This document shows positions 17,923 through 26,878 of a stretch of 64,000 nt of DNA, one piece after another. The translations under genes were made by a program, and so were the position numbers. The stretch covers positions 62,001 to 126,000 of the forward strand of contig JAURZE010000038.1 in the NCBI GenBank assembly GCA_030653545.1. The letters are read 5' to 3'. Numbering within the stretch: the stretch's first letter is position 1; each line of letters opens with the position of its first letter. Source of the stretch: Nitrospira sp. (GTDB lineage: Bacteria; Nitrospirota; Nitrospiria; Nitrospirales; Nitrospiraceae). A model generated the notes under the pieces. It was not told where the DNA came from. It did no database searches and saw nothing but the letters and a program-made list of their open reading frames with translations.

Positions 17923-19275
17923 CTAGCAATTCGTTCGCTCTTCAGCCGGAGGTCTCGTATCCTTTCCGCTGCCCACTCGCACTTCGATCCGACCCACGCC
18001 TTTCACATTGGCGCAGAGATCGCCGAGCCCCGGTGTAATCAGACGATAGGGCCCGCCCTTTCCATCGGGCAATGGCTCGCCGTTGAGCTCGTAAAGCAGG
18101 ACGCCAAAATCTTTGGCCTGTTGGAGCGTGAGCGTAGCCGCATACTTTCCGTCAATTGAATGAAACGTCACATGATCGGCCTCGATCGCCAGTGCCGGCA
18201 CATCGAGCAAGCCCTTCACCTTGATCGCCTTCCCCGTCATACCCGGCATGACGGCGCTGACGTCTGCCACATGATGCTCCGCCGGAAGTTGCCGGAGGGC
18301 CGCATAATCAAGTGAGACCGGCTGCACCACCGCCCCGTCGATTCGCACGACTCCAGAACCCTTCTTGCCCTGCTCAGTGATCGTCTTGATCATCGCCGTC
18401 ATCGCCTCGTTCACGGGAGTCGGAATGCCCAATTCTCGCCCTTTCTGCACAATGTACCCGTTCAAATAGGCGATCTCGGTCTGCCGTCCCGCTTTCCAAT
18501 CGTCGTACATCGACGTGTGAATATCCCGGATCTCCTGCGTGGCTTTGACGACCCGCTCCGCCATATCCGCCGGCAACGGCACCTTGACCGCCGCTGAGAC
18601 CGCGGCGACTTCATCGACGATCTGATGGATCACCCGCAGCATTTCCGGATGATCCAAAGCCTTGGCCACCTTGTCGTCGATCAGCACCGTGATCGGATTG
18701 AAGACGCAGTTCCAGCACATCTTCTCCCACTTGCTCCGGCGGATATCTTTCGAGAGATGACAGGGAATACCGGCAGCCGTGAAAAGCTCCTTGATCTTGA
18801 GCACGCGCTCGCTCTCATGCCCCATCAATTCGCCGATCGCCACCGCACCCTTTTTATAGTGATCGATCACCCCGGGCTCGGCAATTTTCGAATAGATGAA
18901 GGCCACGCCGCCGACGACGCAGTCACGCGAGGTGCGTGCGATGATCCGGTCTTCGGTATCGATGCCGTTCTGCAAGGTCAGGATGACGGTCTTCTCCGTC
19001 AACACCGGTTCGATCTGCGCCATGACCTCATCAAGGTCGAACGCCTTCACACCGAGAATAACCAAGTCAGGCTGGGGCAATTCCCTGGGATCCGCCGCGG
19101 CCTGCGGATGGACCGTGAACGTCCCGCTCGCACTGCGGATCGTCAACCCGCTCTGCTTCACCGCTGCCAAGGTCTTCGGCCTGAGGAGAAACGACACGTG
19201 AGGATTGTTCTTGGCGAGATGCGCGCCGAAAAATCCGCCCACTGACCCGGCACCGACGACTAGAATGTTCTTCAT
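17923..19275 (-). CDS. panE: 2-dehydropantoate 2-reductase fused to a molybdopterin-oxidoreductase-like domain
   Basis: The protein is 450 residues from the ATG at 19275, which has an AGGGAG ribosome binding site; upstream codons in the frame are unlikely to be used. The N-terminal 310 residues are a ketopantoate reductase: NAD(P)-binding GAGSVGGFFGAHLA at 7-20, LQNGIDTED near 105, RRSKWEKMCWN near 180. It would reduce ketopantoate to pantoate in coenzyme A synthesis. The remaining 140 residues are extra (KGLLDVPALAIEADHVTFHS, LYELNGEPLPDGKGGPYRLI, CANVKGVGRIEV) and resemble the sulfite-oxidase-type molybdopterin-binding fold. This domain is not part of normal PanE and probably does not bind a complete cofactor. 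coaX, another step of the same pathway, is 8 kb away. Confidence 0.82.
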   Translation of the reverse strand: MKNILVVGAGSVGGFFGAHLAKNNPHVSFLLRPKTLAAVKQSGLTIRSASGTFTVHPQAAADPRELPQPDLVILGVKAFDLDEVMAQIEPVLTEKTVILTLQNGIDTEDRIIARTSRDCVVGGVAFIYSKIAEPGVIDHYKKGAVAIGELMGHESERVLKIKELFTAAGIPCHLSKDIRRSKWEKMCWNCVFNPITVLIDDKVAKALDHPEMLRVIHQIVDEVAAVSAAVKVPLPADMAERVVKATQEIRDIHTSMYDDWKAGRQTEIAYLNGYIVQKGRELGIPTPVNEAMTAMIKTITEQGKKGSGVVRIDGAVVQPVSLDYAALRQLPAEHHVADVSAVMPGMTGKAIKVKGLLDVPALAIEADHVTFHSIDGKYAATLTLQQAKDFGVLLYELNGEPLPDGKGGPYRLITPGLGDLCANVKGVGRIEVRVGSGKDTRPPAEERTNC

Positions 19276-19334
19276 GTTCACTCCCTTATTTACGGACAGC
19301 GTACTATAGCAGGCGACCGAACTAGGATAAAATA

Positions 19335-20075
19335 GTGCGCATGAGTTCCACCCCGCTGCATGAGGCGCAATCCCGCCTCGCATCCGCACAAGCCATCACG
19401 ATCTTGACCGGGGCCGGTGTCTCCGCCGACAGCGGCGTGCCGACATTTCGCGGAATCGACGGACTATGGCGCAATTTTCGAGCGGAAGAACTAGCGACAC
19501 CGGACGCGTTTGAGCGAGACCCCAGGCTGGTATGGGAATGGTACAACTGGCGGCGGGAATTAATTGCCACGAAACGACCCAACGACGCTCACGTCGCCAT
19601 CGCATCATTGGAATCGCGCCGCCTCGATTTCTGGCTCATCACTCAAAATGTAGATGGCCTCCACAGGCAGGCCGGATCCACCCAGCTCTCGGAAATTCAC
19701 GGCAACATCTGGATGGTCCGTTGCACGGGATGTGGTGCGGCGACAGAGAACCACCAGGTACCGCTACCGCTCCTGCCCCATTGTGGACCGTGCGGAGGGC
19801 TCTTGCGTCCTCACATCGTCTGGTTTGGTGAATCCTTACATGAGGACGATCTTGCCCGCTGCGCACAACACCTACAGGCCTGTGATGTGCTGCTCGTAAT
19901 CGGCACTTCCGGCGTGGTCTATCCGGCAGCCGGGTTTGCCTCGATTGCAAAGGACGCCGGAGCCACGGTCATTGAAGTGAATCTCGACCAGACTCCCCAA
20001 TCAGACCTGGTAGATATTTCCTTGCGCGGCCGCGCGAAGGAGCTCGTCCCGCTTTTACTACAGGCGGGCAAGTAG
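19335..20075 (+). CDS. cobB: NAD-dependent protein deacylase (sirtuin class III, CobB-like)
   Basis: A 246-residue sirtuin that removes acyl groups from lysines using NAD+. NAD-binding GAGVSADSGVPTFRG lies near residues 27-41, the catalytic ITQNVDGLHRQAG near 106, and the HGN general base near 125. Four zinc cysteines are in CTGC (about 133-136) and CGPC (about 154-157). A YNWR motif (about 67-70) matches the Tyr-x-x-Arg pair that gives SIRT5 and E. coli CobB desuccinylase/demalonylase activity. I start at GTG 19335, since AGGAT at 19324 is well spaced from it; an ATG two codons later is possible. It overlaps the HAD gene tail to tail by 18 bases. Confidence 0.9.
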   Translation: MRMSSTPLHEAQSRLASAQAITILTGAGVSADSGVPTFRGIDGLWRNFRAEELATPDAFERDPRLVWEWYNWRRELIATKRPNDAHVAIASLESRRLDFWLITQNVDGLHRQAGSTQLSEIHGNIWMVRCTGCGAATENHQVPLPLLPHCGPCGGLLRPHIVWFGESLHEDDLARCAQHLQACDVLLVIGTSGVVYPAAGFASIAKDAGATVIEVNLDQTPQSDLVDISLRGRAKELVPLLLQAGK

Positions 20076-20774
20076 CGGTTGAAGTTGCTCAAGAGACCGA
20101 ATGCGATTAATCCCCGGTGCGATTTCGGCCTCTGACCGGTCGATCAGTACGCTCGTGAGCCCGGCTTTCGTCGCGCCTTCCACGTCTTCCTTCAGACTGT
20201 CCCCGACATGGACTGCATCTTCGGGATCGACGGCGTGCTTCTCCAGCGCCAGGTGGAATATTTTAGGAGCGGGCTTCGCCGCCTGGGACAAACTGGAAAT
20301 CGTGATGGTGTCGAAATACTGCGCAATGCCCAGCCCCCGCAACACGGGAAAGAGTCGCGAATCGAAGTTTGAGATAATCCCCAGCTCCAATCCCTGTGCC
20401 TTGAGCTGACGCAGCACCGCTTCCGTCTCAGGGTAGAGCTTCCACGTTTTCGGATCCTCGAAGACCTGAAAGACTTCTTCGAAGAATTCGTCGAATCCCT
20501 CAAACATCCCCACCCGATAGAACACATTATGGACGATATCAAACCACCAGAGCCGCTCGCTTTGCTTGAGGGCTGCCGGCTCTGTCAGCGCAAACACAGG
20601 AGGCGACGCGTCCTTGAACGCCCGGCTAAAGGCTTGGGTGATAGACACGAGCGATGTCGGTGTCTGCCGAAACCCGTGACGTACGGCGTACTCCAAATAG
20701 ATCTCGGCGACCGATCCGTTGATGCGAAATAAGGTCTGGGCTGCGTCGAAAAAAATGACTTGGTACGAGGCCAT
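20058..20774 (-). CDS. HAD-superfamily protein (subfamily IA, REG-2/HDHD3-like)
   Basis: A 238-residue HAD-fold protein; the ATG at 20774 has AGAGGGG upstream. Motif I reads FFDAAQTLFRI (about residues 7-17), motif II is IISNFDSRL (about 134-142), motif III is the Lys of AAKPAPKIF and motif IV is HVGDSLKEDVEGA (about 189-201). The second Asp of DxDx(T/V), the acid/base of typical HAD phosphatases, is replaced by Ala. This also occurs in the HDHD3/REG-2 group, so phosphatase activity may be weak or absent. The substrate is unknown. Confidence 0.8.
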   Translation of the reverse strand: MASYQVIFFDAAQTLFRINGSVAEIYLEYAVRHGFRQTPTSLVSITQAFSRAFKDASPPVFALTEPAALKQSERLWWFDIVHNVFYRVGMFEGFDEFFEEVFQVFEDPKTWKLYPETEAVLRQLKAQGLELGIISNFDSRLFPVLRGLGIAQYFDTITISSLSQAAKPAPKIFHLALEKHAVDPEDAVHVGDSLKEDVEGATKAGLTSVLIDRSEAEIAPGINRIRSLEQLQPLLARL

Positions 20775-20933
20775 CACAACCGTCCCCTCTCAGTCCCACC
20801 ATGTGTCAGAAAACGTGCCGGATTGTAAGGCGCTGATAACGTAGAGTCAAAACGAGACAGGATCCCCCGTTTTCTTGACAAAGAATACCCCCCCTGCTAG
20901 CTTCGTAATACTTCAATACAATTGGAGAGTTAG

Positions 20934-22061
20934 GTGTCATCTTCTATTTTCATCGTCGATAGCAGTCCGGCCGTCAGGCGTATGGTTGAGCAAATCTCGA
21001 CCCCTGAAGGATTTGACGTCGTCGGATTTCAAGATGGTCCCGCAGCCCTCGAAGCGGCCCGGCGCATCAGTCCCGCGTTGATTATTGCCGACTACCACCT
21101 CGACAACATCACCTTCTCCGGTTTCTGCAAAGAAGTGAACAAACTCGACAACTTGAGCGAGACCTACCTGATCTCGCTGGTCAATCCAGCCGATCGCCCG
21201 GATGAAAGTCTCCTTCGCACACTCGGCGTGAAAGCCTTCTTGAATAAGCCGTTTCAATCAGAAGACCTTCTCGACGTCATCAAGACCCTGCAGCAGAAAG
21301 CGCAACCGCAGCAGAATGGCAATCGCCTCAAGCGTCGCGTCTGGCCGCCGGACTCCACATCAACCGATACAGACGATGACAACGCGGTGATGGACCAATT
21401 GGACGTCACCGATGAGCAGGAGGATCTCACCATGGACCAGCCGCCGGAATCTACGACCGCCACGAAAGCCGCGCCAGCCGCCGCCGGCCCTGAAGAGGCC
21501 ATGAAAGGTCTTTTCGGACAGCTGTTGGAGTCCATGACCGAACGGACGGAAAAGCGGATCGCCGATTTGCTCCCGCAAGCGATTGAAAAAGAACTCACGG
21601 CCCGTATTCACTCGGCCGTGAAAAAGGAACTGGACGGACAACTGGGGGAAATTCTCTCACAGGAGCAGCTGACGACGATCGTCCACCCCCTGTTGATGCA
21701 GGAGCTTCCTTCGTTCATCAAGCAGGAAATGGCTGCCAGCGAAGTCCTGATCCGTCAGGCCGTGTCCGATATCGCCACTCCCGTGATCAAAGACGTGCTG
21801 GACCAATCAGTCCGCGAACTGGCCGAAGCCAGCGTACGCAAACAACTCCCTGAGGTAGTACGGGAACACCTGGGATCAATCGATCTGCTGGTCAAAGAAG
21901 AAATCAGGCAGGCGACTCTCAAACATGCCCCGCTCATCGCCGACGATATTGTCCGAGCGACCGCGGAGCAGACCGTCGAACAGGCAGTGCAACGAATCGT
22001 TCCTGAACTCGCAGAACAACACATTAAGGCCGAACTCACCCGCCTTACGGCAGCGGAGTAG
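20934..22061 (+). CDS. receiver-domain protein with long helical C-terminal region
   Basis: The protein is 375 residues and starts at GTG after a GGAG site. Residues 1-125 are a CheY-like receiver: IFIVDSS acidic pocket (one Asp position is Ser-substituted compared with the usual DD), phosphorylatable Asp in IADYHL (about residue 53), and the Lys of LNKPFQ (about 104). A Pro/Asp/Thr-rich linker (about 130-185) leads to some 180 residues of alternating acidic, basic and hydrophobic residues. These look like repeated amphipathic helices (EKELTARIHSAVKKELDGQ, KEEIRQATLKHAPLIADDIV). No DNA-binding or enzymatic output domain is visible. It may act by protein-protein contact or polymerisation. No cognate kinase is nearby. 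Confidence 0.8.
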   Translation: MSSSIFIVDSSPAVRRMVEQISTPEGFDVVGFQDGPAALEAARRISPALIIADYHLDNITFSGFCKEVNKLDNLSETYLISLVNPADRPDESLLRTLGVKAFLNKPFQSEDLLDVIKTLQQKAQPQQNGNRLKRRVWPPDSTSTDTDDDNAVMDQLDVTDEQEDLTMDQPPESTTATKAAPAAAGPEEAMKGLFGQLLESMTERTEKRIADLLPQAIEKELTARIHSAVKKELDGQLGEILSQEQLTTIVHPLLMQELPSFIKQEMAASEVLIRQAVSDIATPVIKDVLDQSVRELAEASVRKQLPEVVREHLGSIDLLVKEEIRQATLKHAPLIADDIVRATAEQTVEQAVQRIVPELAEQHIKAELTRLTAAE

Positions 22062-22080
22062 GCCCCAGGCCTACCCCGCC

Positions 22081-22200
22081 TTAGCTCTTCTTTCCGGTCC
22101 GCTTCCCCTTTTGGCGTGCTTTCACGAGCGCTTTCACACGCGTGACATTCTTGCGGTGCTTCTTGCGGGTCTTCCGATCTTTCTCGCGTCCTCGCGGCAT
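22081..22200 (-). CDS. 39-residue very basic small protein
   Basis: The ATG at 22200 has an AGGGAG ribosome binding site 8 bases upstream, and TAA ends the gene at 22081. About half of the 39 residues are Lys or Arg (starts MPRGREKDRKTRKKHRKN, ends GKRTGKKS), with no hydrophobic core. This suggests an RNA- or ribosome-associated protein. It is not bL34, bL36, bS21 or Thx by sequence. It sits between the receiver gene and valS on the opposite strand. The ribosome binding site argues that it is real; I know no family for it. Confidence 0.6.
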   Translation of the reverse strand: MPRGREKDRKTRKKHRKNVTRVKALVKARQKGKRTGKKS

Positions 22201-22350
22201 GATGACTCCCTCTAATGCTGAAAATGAATCGTTGGCTGCGGGCGATTGTATAACACAAGCCAGGCGCAGCCACAAGCTAAGCGACCGACCGTTCCCCGCC
22301 ATCGGCAGACATGCTAAGATGCGCGCTCATTTTTTCACGAAGGACGGGCC

Positions 22351-25116
22351 ATGGCCTCACAACTCGATAAGACCTATGAACCCAAAGCCGTCGAAGACCG
22401 CTGGCACCAGGAATGGATCCGTCGCGGCTACTTCCAGGCCTCGCCGCAAAACCCCGGGGCACCCTATTGCATTGTTATTCCTCCGCCGAACGTGACCGGT
22501 TCACTGCACGTCGGCCATGCGCTCAACCATTCCTTACAAGACATCTTAATTCGTTGGCGGCGGATGCAAGGTCGGAACACCCTTTGGCTGCCCGGCACCG
22601 ATCACGCCGGTATCGCCACACAGAACGTCGTCGAAAAACAGCTGATGGCCGAAGGAGCCTCGCGAGAGTCGCTGGGTCGCGAGCGGTTTGTCGAACGCGT
22701 CTGGCAATGGAAAGCCACGTCCGGGAATCAGATCGTCAGCCAGCAAAAGCAGCTCGGCGAATCCTGCGACTGGGATCGTCTGCGGTTCACCATGGACGAA
22801 GGATTGTCGAAGGCGGTTCTGGAGGTCTTCGTCCGGCTGTACGAAGACAAGCTGATCTATCGGGGCGAGCGGTTGATCAACTGGTGTCCCCGCTGCCTGA
22901 CGGCACTCTCCGACATTGAAGTAGAACACGAGGATATCAAGGGCAAGCTCTACTCCATCGAATATGCGTTGGCTGAAAATCCCGACATCCGTCTGACGGT
23001 TGCCACCACGCGACCGGAAACGTTGCTCGGCGATACGGCCGTGGCCGTCCATCCGGAAGATCCGCGCTATAACCACTTAATCGGCAAACAGATCCGGCTG
23101 CCGCTCACCACGCGCACCATCCCTATTGTCGGCGATCCGATCCTCGTCGATCGCGAGTTCGGAACCGGCGCGGTCAAGATTACCCCGGCGCATGACTTTA
23201 ACGACTACGAAGCCGGAGAGCGCCATCAGCTGCCACGGCTCGCTATTCTGGATCATCAAGCGCTGCTCGATCCCGCCGGCATGCGGAAAGCCGGAGCCGA
23301 ACCTGCCGTGATCGAAATGCTGCAGGGGCTTCCCGTGATCAAAGCCCGGCCGAAAGTGGAAGCGGTCCTCCGCGAGCGCGGCATCCTTGCTAAAGTCGAC
23401 GACCACAAGATGGCCGTGGGAAAATGCTATCGCTGCAAAACCGTCGTCGAGCCCTACCTGTCGCCCCAGTGGTTCGTCGACATTAAGCCGCTTGCAGAGC
23501 CGGCCATCAAAGCCGTGGAAGACGGACGCATCCGTATCATCCCCGAAGGCTGGACCAACAACTATCTCGGTTGGATGCGTGACATTAAAGATTGGTGTAT
23601 CTCCCGGCAAATCTGGTGGGGCCATCAAATCCCCGCCTGGTACTGTCTGGCCTGTAACTCCAAGCACATCGTCACGACGACTCATACCTCGCCTTCCGGA
23701 ACCCCTGTCACCAGGACGACTATTCTGCAGGGCGCGACACCGATCGTCGGGAAATCTGCCCCAAGCACCTGCCCCACATGCACAGGACAGGAGTTTCTAC
23801 GCGACCCCGATGTTCTTGACACCTGGTTCTCCTCCGGCCTCTGGCCGTTCTCCACGCTTGGATGGCCGGAACAGACTCCGGATCTCAAGGCCTACTATCC
23901 GACGGCCACCCTGGTGACCGGTCTGGATATTCTGTTCTTTTGGGTTGCGCGCATGATCATGCTGGGCTTGAAGTTCATGGGCGATGTCCCGTTCCGCGAC
24001 GTCTACATCCATGCCCTCGTCCGCGACGCCGAAGGACAGAAGATGAGCAAGTCCAAAGGCAATGTGATCGATCCATTGCACGTCATGGAGCAGTTCGGTA
24101 CGGACGCCTTGCGCTTCACCCTCGCCTCCATGGCCTCTCCCGGTCGCGACATCAAGCTGGCGGAAGAACGCATCGAAGGCTATCGCAACTTCGCCAACAA
24201 GATTTGGAATGCCGCTCGTTTTGCCCACATGTATCTCGACGGAGCGAAGGAGGCCCGACCGCCGAAAAATCGCTCCTTTCCCGACCGATGGATTCTCACC
24301 CGTTTGAACGACACCATCCGTGTCGTTGACCAGGAACTGGAGGCCTATCGATTCGATCGAGCCGCCAGTGCGCTCTATCAATTCTTCTGGCACGAATACT
24401 GTGACTGGTATCTCGAGCTGATCAAGCCGGTCCTCCAGGACCCCACGCACCCTGAAGGCCCTTCCACCCGTCACACGTTGTCGGAAACGCTGGAAGTCTG
24501 GCTGCGACTCTTGCATCCCTTTATGCCGTTCCTCTCGGAGGAGATCTGGCAAACATTGCCACACCAGGGCGAGACGATTGTGCTGCAGGCCTACCCGACG
24601 CCGCGGGATGAGTGGCATGATGACGCAGCCGATGAGGCCTTCCATCTCCTCGAACGCAGCATCGGCTTGCTGCGGACCGCACGCGTCTTGCTCAACTATC
24701 CGCCCGGCAAGCCAATCAATTTCTTTGTGATGCATGATGACCGGGAGACCGTCTCCAAGCTGCAGACACTGAAGACCGACCTCGCCCATCTCGGAAAAGG
24801 ATCGTTGACACTGACACCCAACACCGAATGGCCGACGACCCAGATTCTTCGGCTCGTGACCGAAGGGCTGACCGTAGGGATTACCGTCGAGGGCGACGTC
24901 GATCTCAAGAAAGCGCTCGATCGACTCCTCAAGCAGATCGCCGAAGCCGAGAAAGAAGGGCAGCGAATCGAGGGCAAGCTGAAGAGCGCGGACTTCGTGG
25001 CCAATGCCCCGCCCGCGGTCATTACGGAGCATCAAGAGCGGGTGCGCAGCCTCACCCGTGATCGCGCCATGCTGATGAGCAGCGAACAACAACTCCGTGC
25101 CATGCTGGGAGCCTGA
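22351..25116 (+). CDS. valS: valyl-tRNA synthetase
   Basis: A 921-residue class Ia synthetase that charges tRNA-Val. The HIGH motif is in PPPNVTGSLHVGHALNHS (about residues 44-61) and KMSKS in GQKMSKSKGNVIDP (about 560-573). The editing domain lies between (TTRPETLLGDTAVAVHPED). A zinc-binding-like CLACNSK...CPTC pair lies in the insert at about 430-480. The C-terminal coiled-coil arm (EKEGQRIEGKLKSADFVANA) is complete. It begins a co-directional run with nadC (3-base gap) and birA. Confidence 0.97.
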   Translation: MASQLDKTYEPKAVEDRWHQEWIRRGYFQASPQNPGAPYCIVIPPPNVTGSLHVGHALNHSLQDILIRWRRMQGRNTLWLPGTDHAGIATQNVVEKQLMAEGASRESLGRERFVERVWQWKATSGNQIVSQQKQLGESCDWDRLRFTMDEGLSKAVLEVFVRLYEDKLIYRGERLINWCPRCLTALSDIEVEHEDIKGKLYSIEYALAENPDIRLTVATTRPETLLGDTAVAVHPEDPRYNHLIGKQIRLPLTTRTIPIVGDPILVDREFGTGAVKITPAHDFNDYEAGERHQLPRLAILDHQALLDPAGMRKAGAEPAVIEMLQGLPVIKARPKVEAVLRERGILAKVDDHKMAVGKCYRCKTVVEPYLSPQWFVDIKPLAEPAIKAVEDGRIRIIPEGWTNNYLGWMRDIKDWCISRQIWWGHQIPAWYCLACNSKHIVTTTHTSPSGTPVTRTTILQGATPIVGKSAPSTCPTCTGQEFLRDPDVLDTWFSSGLWPFSTLGWPEQTPDLKAYYPTATLVTGLDILFFWVARMIMLGLKFMGDVPFRDVYIHALVRDAEGQKMSKSKGNVIDPLHVMEQFGTDALRFTLASMASPGRDIKLAEERIEGYRNFANKIWNAARFAHMYLDGAKEARPPKNRSFPDRWILTRLNDTIRVVDQELEAYRFDRAASALYQFFWHEYCDWYLELIKPVLQDPTHPEGPSTRHTLSETLEVWLRLLHPFMPFLSEEIWQTLPHQGETIVLQAYPTPRDEWHDDAADEAFHLLERSIGLLRTARVLLNYPPGKPINFFVMHDDRETVSKLQTLKTDLAHLGKGSLTLTPNTEWPTTQILRLVTEGLTVGITVEGDVDLKKALDRLLKQIAEAEKEGQRIEGKLKSADFVANAPPAVITEHQERVRSLTRDRAMLMSSEQQLRAMLGA

Positions 25117-25119
25117 TCG

Positions 25120-26001
25120 ATGATCCAACTTCCCGCCGCCGATATCCGCCGGTCCGTGCGCGCCGGACTCGAAGAAGACCTCGGAGAAGGCGACCTCACC
25201 ACCACGGCCCTGTTCTCCAAACCGGTCCCGGCTCAGGCCTCGATCATCGCCCAGCAACCGATGGTGGTGGCCGGACTCGCGGCGGCCGTACAGACCTTCC
25301 TGATGGTCGACCCTTCGCTCCGGCTCACGACGCATTCCCATGACGGCGACCGCATCCCCACCGGCGCGGCGCTCCTCGACATTGAAGGGGACGGCCGTTC
25401 GATTCTCCAGGCGGAACGGGTCGCGTTGAACTTTCTCCAACATCTGTCTGGAATCGCGACGCTCACAAACACGTTCTGCCACGCCGTCCGCCACACCCCC
25501 GCTCGAATTCTCGATACCCGGAAAACTCTGCCAGGCTGGAGATCATTACAGAAATGGGCGGTCGCATTAGGGGGCGGCACCAACCATCGTTTCTCGCTCG
25601 GCGATGGCCTGCTGATTAAAGACAACCATCTCGCATTGCTCCAGAAAGGCACACAAGGTGTCCGTACAGCCTGCCGACTGGCCCAACGGGACGCCGCCCG
25701 CACGGTCCCGCTGATCGTAGAGGTGGAATCGTTGGCGGAGGTTCGCCAAGCCGTCGCCGGAAAAGCCGACATCATTCTCCTCGACAATATGACCCCGGCG
25801 ATGGTCAAACAAGCTGTTGCCCTGATCCGGCGGCGGGCCATCGTGGAAGTGTCCGGCGGCATTACGCTCAAGAACGTGCGGGCCATGGCGCAGGCCGGCG
25901 CGGATCGCATTTCGATCGGCGCCCTCACACATTCGGCCCCTGCCGCCAACATGAGTCTGGAACTGACGCCGGTCCGCCGTCCACGGCGGCGGCGGAAATA
26001 A
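25120..26001 (+). CDS. nadC: nicotinate-nucleotide pyrophosphorylase (carboxylating)
   Basis: A 293-residue quinolinate phosphoribosyltransferase, which makes nicotinate mononucleotide from quinolinate and PRPP in NAD synthesis. Family motifs: LEEDLGEGDLTTTAL near residue 15, LNFLQHLSGIATLT near 110, DTRKTLPGWRSLQKWAV near 135, GGGTNHRFSLGDGLLIKDNH near 154-173, and EVSGGITLKNV near 245. Length is normal. It starts 3 bases after valS and ends 3 bases before the GTG of birA, so translation is probably coupled. Confidence 0.95.
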   Translation: MIQLPAADIRRSVRAGLEEDLGEGDLTTTALFSKPVPAQASIIAQQPMVVAGLAAAVQTFLMVDPSLRLTTHSHDGDRIPTGAALLDIEGDGRSILQAERVALNFLQHLSGIATLTNTFCHAVRHTPARILDTRKTLPGWRSLQKWAVALGGGTNHRFSLGDGLLIKDNHLALLQKGTQGVRTACRLAQRDAARTVPLIVEVESLAEVRQAVAGKADIILLDNMTPAMVKQAVALIRRRAIVEVSGGITLKNVRAMAQAGADRISIGALTHSAPAANMSLELTPVRRPRRRRK

Positions 26002-26004
26002 GCC

Positions 26005-26844
26005 GTGTCCGCCTCCTCTTCTCCTCTCACACTCGACGACATTCGCAGCACTCTTGCGACCAAACGATTGGGCCAGCAGCTGCACATTCACCAAACCCTA
26101 GCCTCGACAAATTCAGAGGCCATGTCGCTCGCACAGGATGGCGCGAAGGACGGCACCGTCGTGATTGCAGAGGCTCAATCGGCCGGACGGGGCCGTCATG
26201 CGCGAACATGGTTCTCCCCGCCGGGATTGAACCTCTCCTGTTCGATCATCGTCCGCGGTCTGGGCCGAGGACTTTCCCTGGCGGACTGGCTCTCATGGGT
26301 TCCCTTGACGACGGCACTGGCGGTGGCCGAGGCCGTGCAAACCGTCGCCGCCACATCAGTCGCGCTGAAATGGCCGAACGACCTCCTCTTGGACGAACGG
26401 AAAGTCGGCGGTATTCTCTGTGAAAGCTCGCTGGCTATCCCAGACAACCCCATCGTGGTCATCGGAATCGGACTGAACGTGAATGTCCCGGGCGAGATGT
26501 TTCCCGACGAATTGCGCCCGATCGCGACGTCACTGCTCGAATCCTCACACCGGCTCATTGACCGGAACAGGCTGCTTGCGCAGCTCCTCCTGGACTTGGA
26601 ACAGAGCCTCGATGAGTTGCGTGACCATGGCCCATCCCGGTTACTGCAGGCCTACACACGTCGTTGCGCGACCCTCGGCCGACAGGTTCGTGTGGTCCTT
26701 GGGGCCAATGAAGAACTCCTCGGAACCGCCGTCGCCATCACCGCCGACGGGACATTGCAAGTTAAACCCTCCGCAACCGCTGCTGGTATGGACAAGGCTC
26801 TCGTCGAGGTCCGGGCGGGCGATGTGATTCACGTCCGAAGCTAG
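26005..26844 (+). CDS. birA: biotin--[acetyl-CoA-carboxylase] ligase, monofunctional
   Basis: A 279-residue enzyme that attaches biotin to the carboxyl carrier protein. The biotinyl-AMP loop is GRGRHARTWFSPPG (about residues 59-72), with WPNDLLLDERKVGGILCE near 126 and a C-terminal SH3-like domain (TRRCATLGRQVRVVLGANEE...). The short N-terminus shows no winged-helix DNA-binding domain, so unlike the E. coli protein it should not repress biotin genes. The GTG start follows the nadC stop by 3 bases. Confidence 0.92.
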   Translation: MSASSSPLTLDDIRSTLATKRLGQQLHIHQTLASTNSEAMSLAQDGAKDGTVVIAEAQSAGRGRHARTWFSPPGLNLSCSIIVRGLGRGLSLADWLSWVPLTTALAVAEAVQTVAATSVALKWPNDLLLDERKVGGILCESSLAIPDNPIVVIGIGLNVNVPGEMFPDELRPIATSLLESSHRLIDRNRLLAQLLLDLEQSLDELRDHGPSRLLQAYTRRCATLGRQVRVVLGANEELLGTAVAITADGTLQVKPSATAAGMDKALVEVRAGDVIHVRS

Positions 26845-26878
26845 CGAAACCGCCAAGACACGAAGTACAATAGGCAGC

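Noticed and set aside
23797-25494. 565-codon minus-strand frame across valS and nadC
   Set aside because: It is the antisense shadow of valS and nadC, a known effect in GC-rich genes. The opposite strand has complete motifs of both enzymes.
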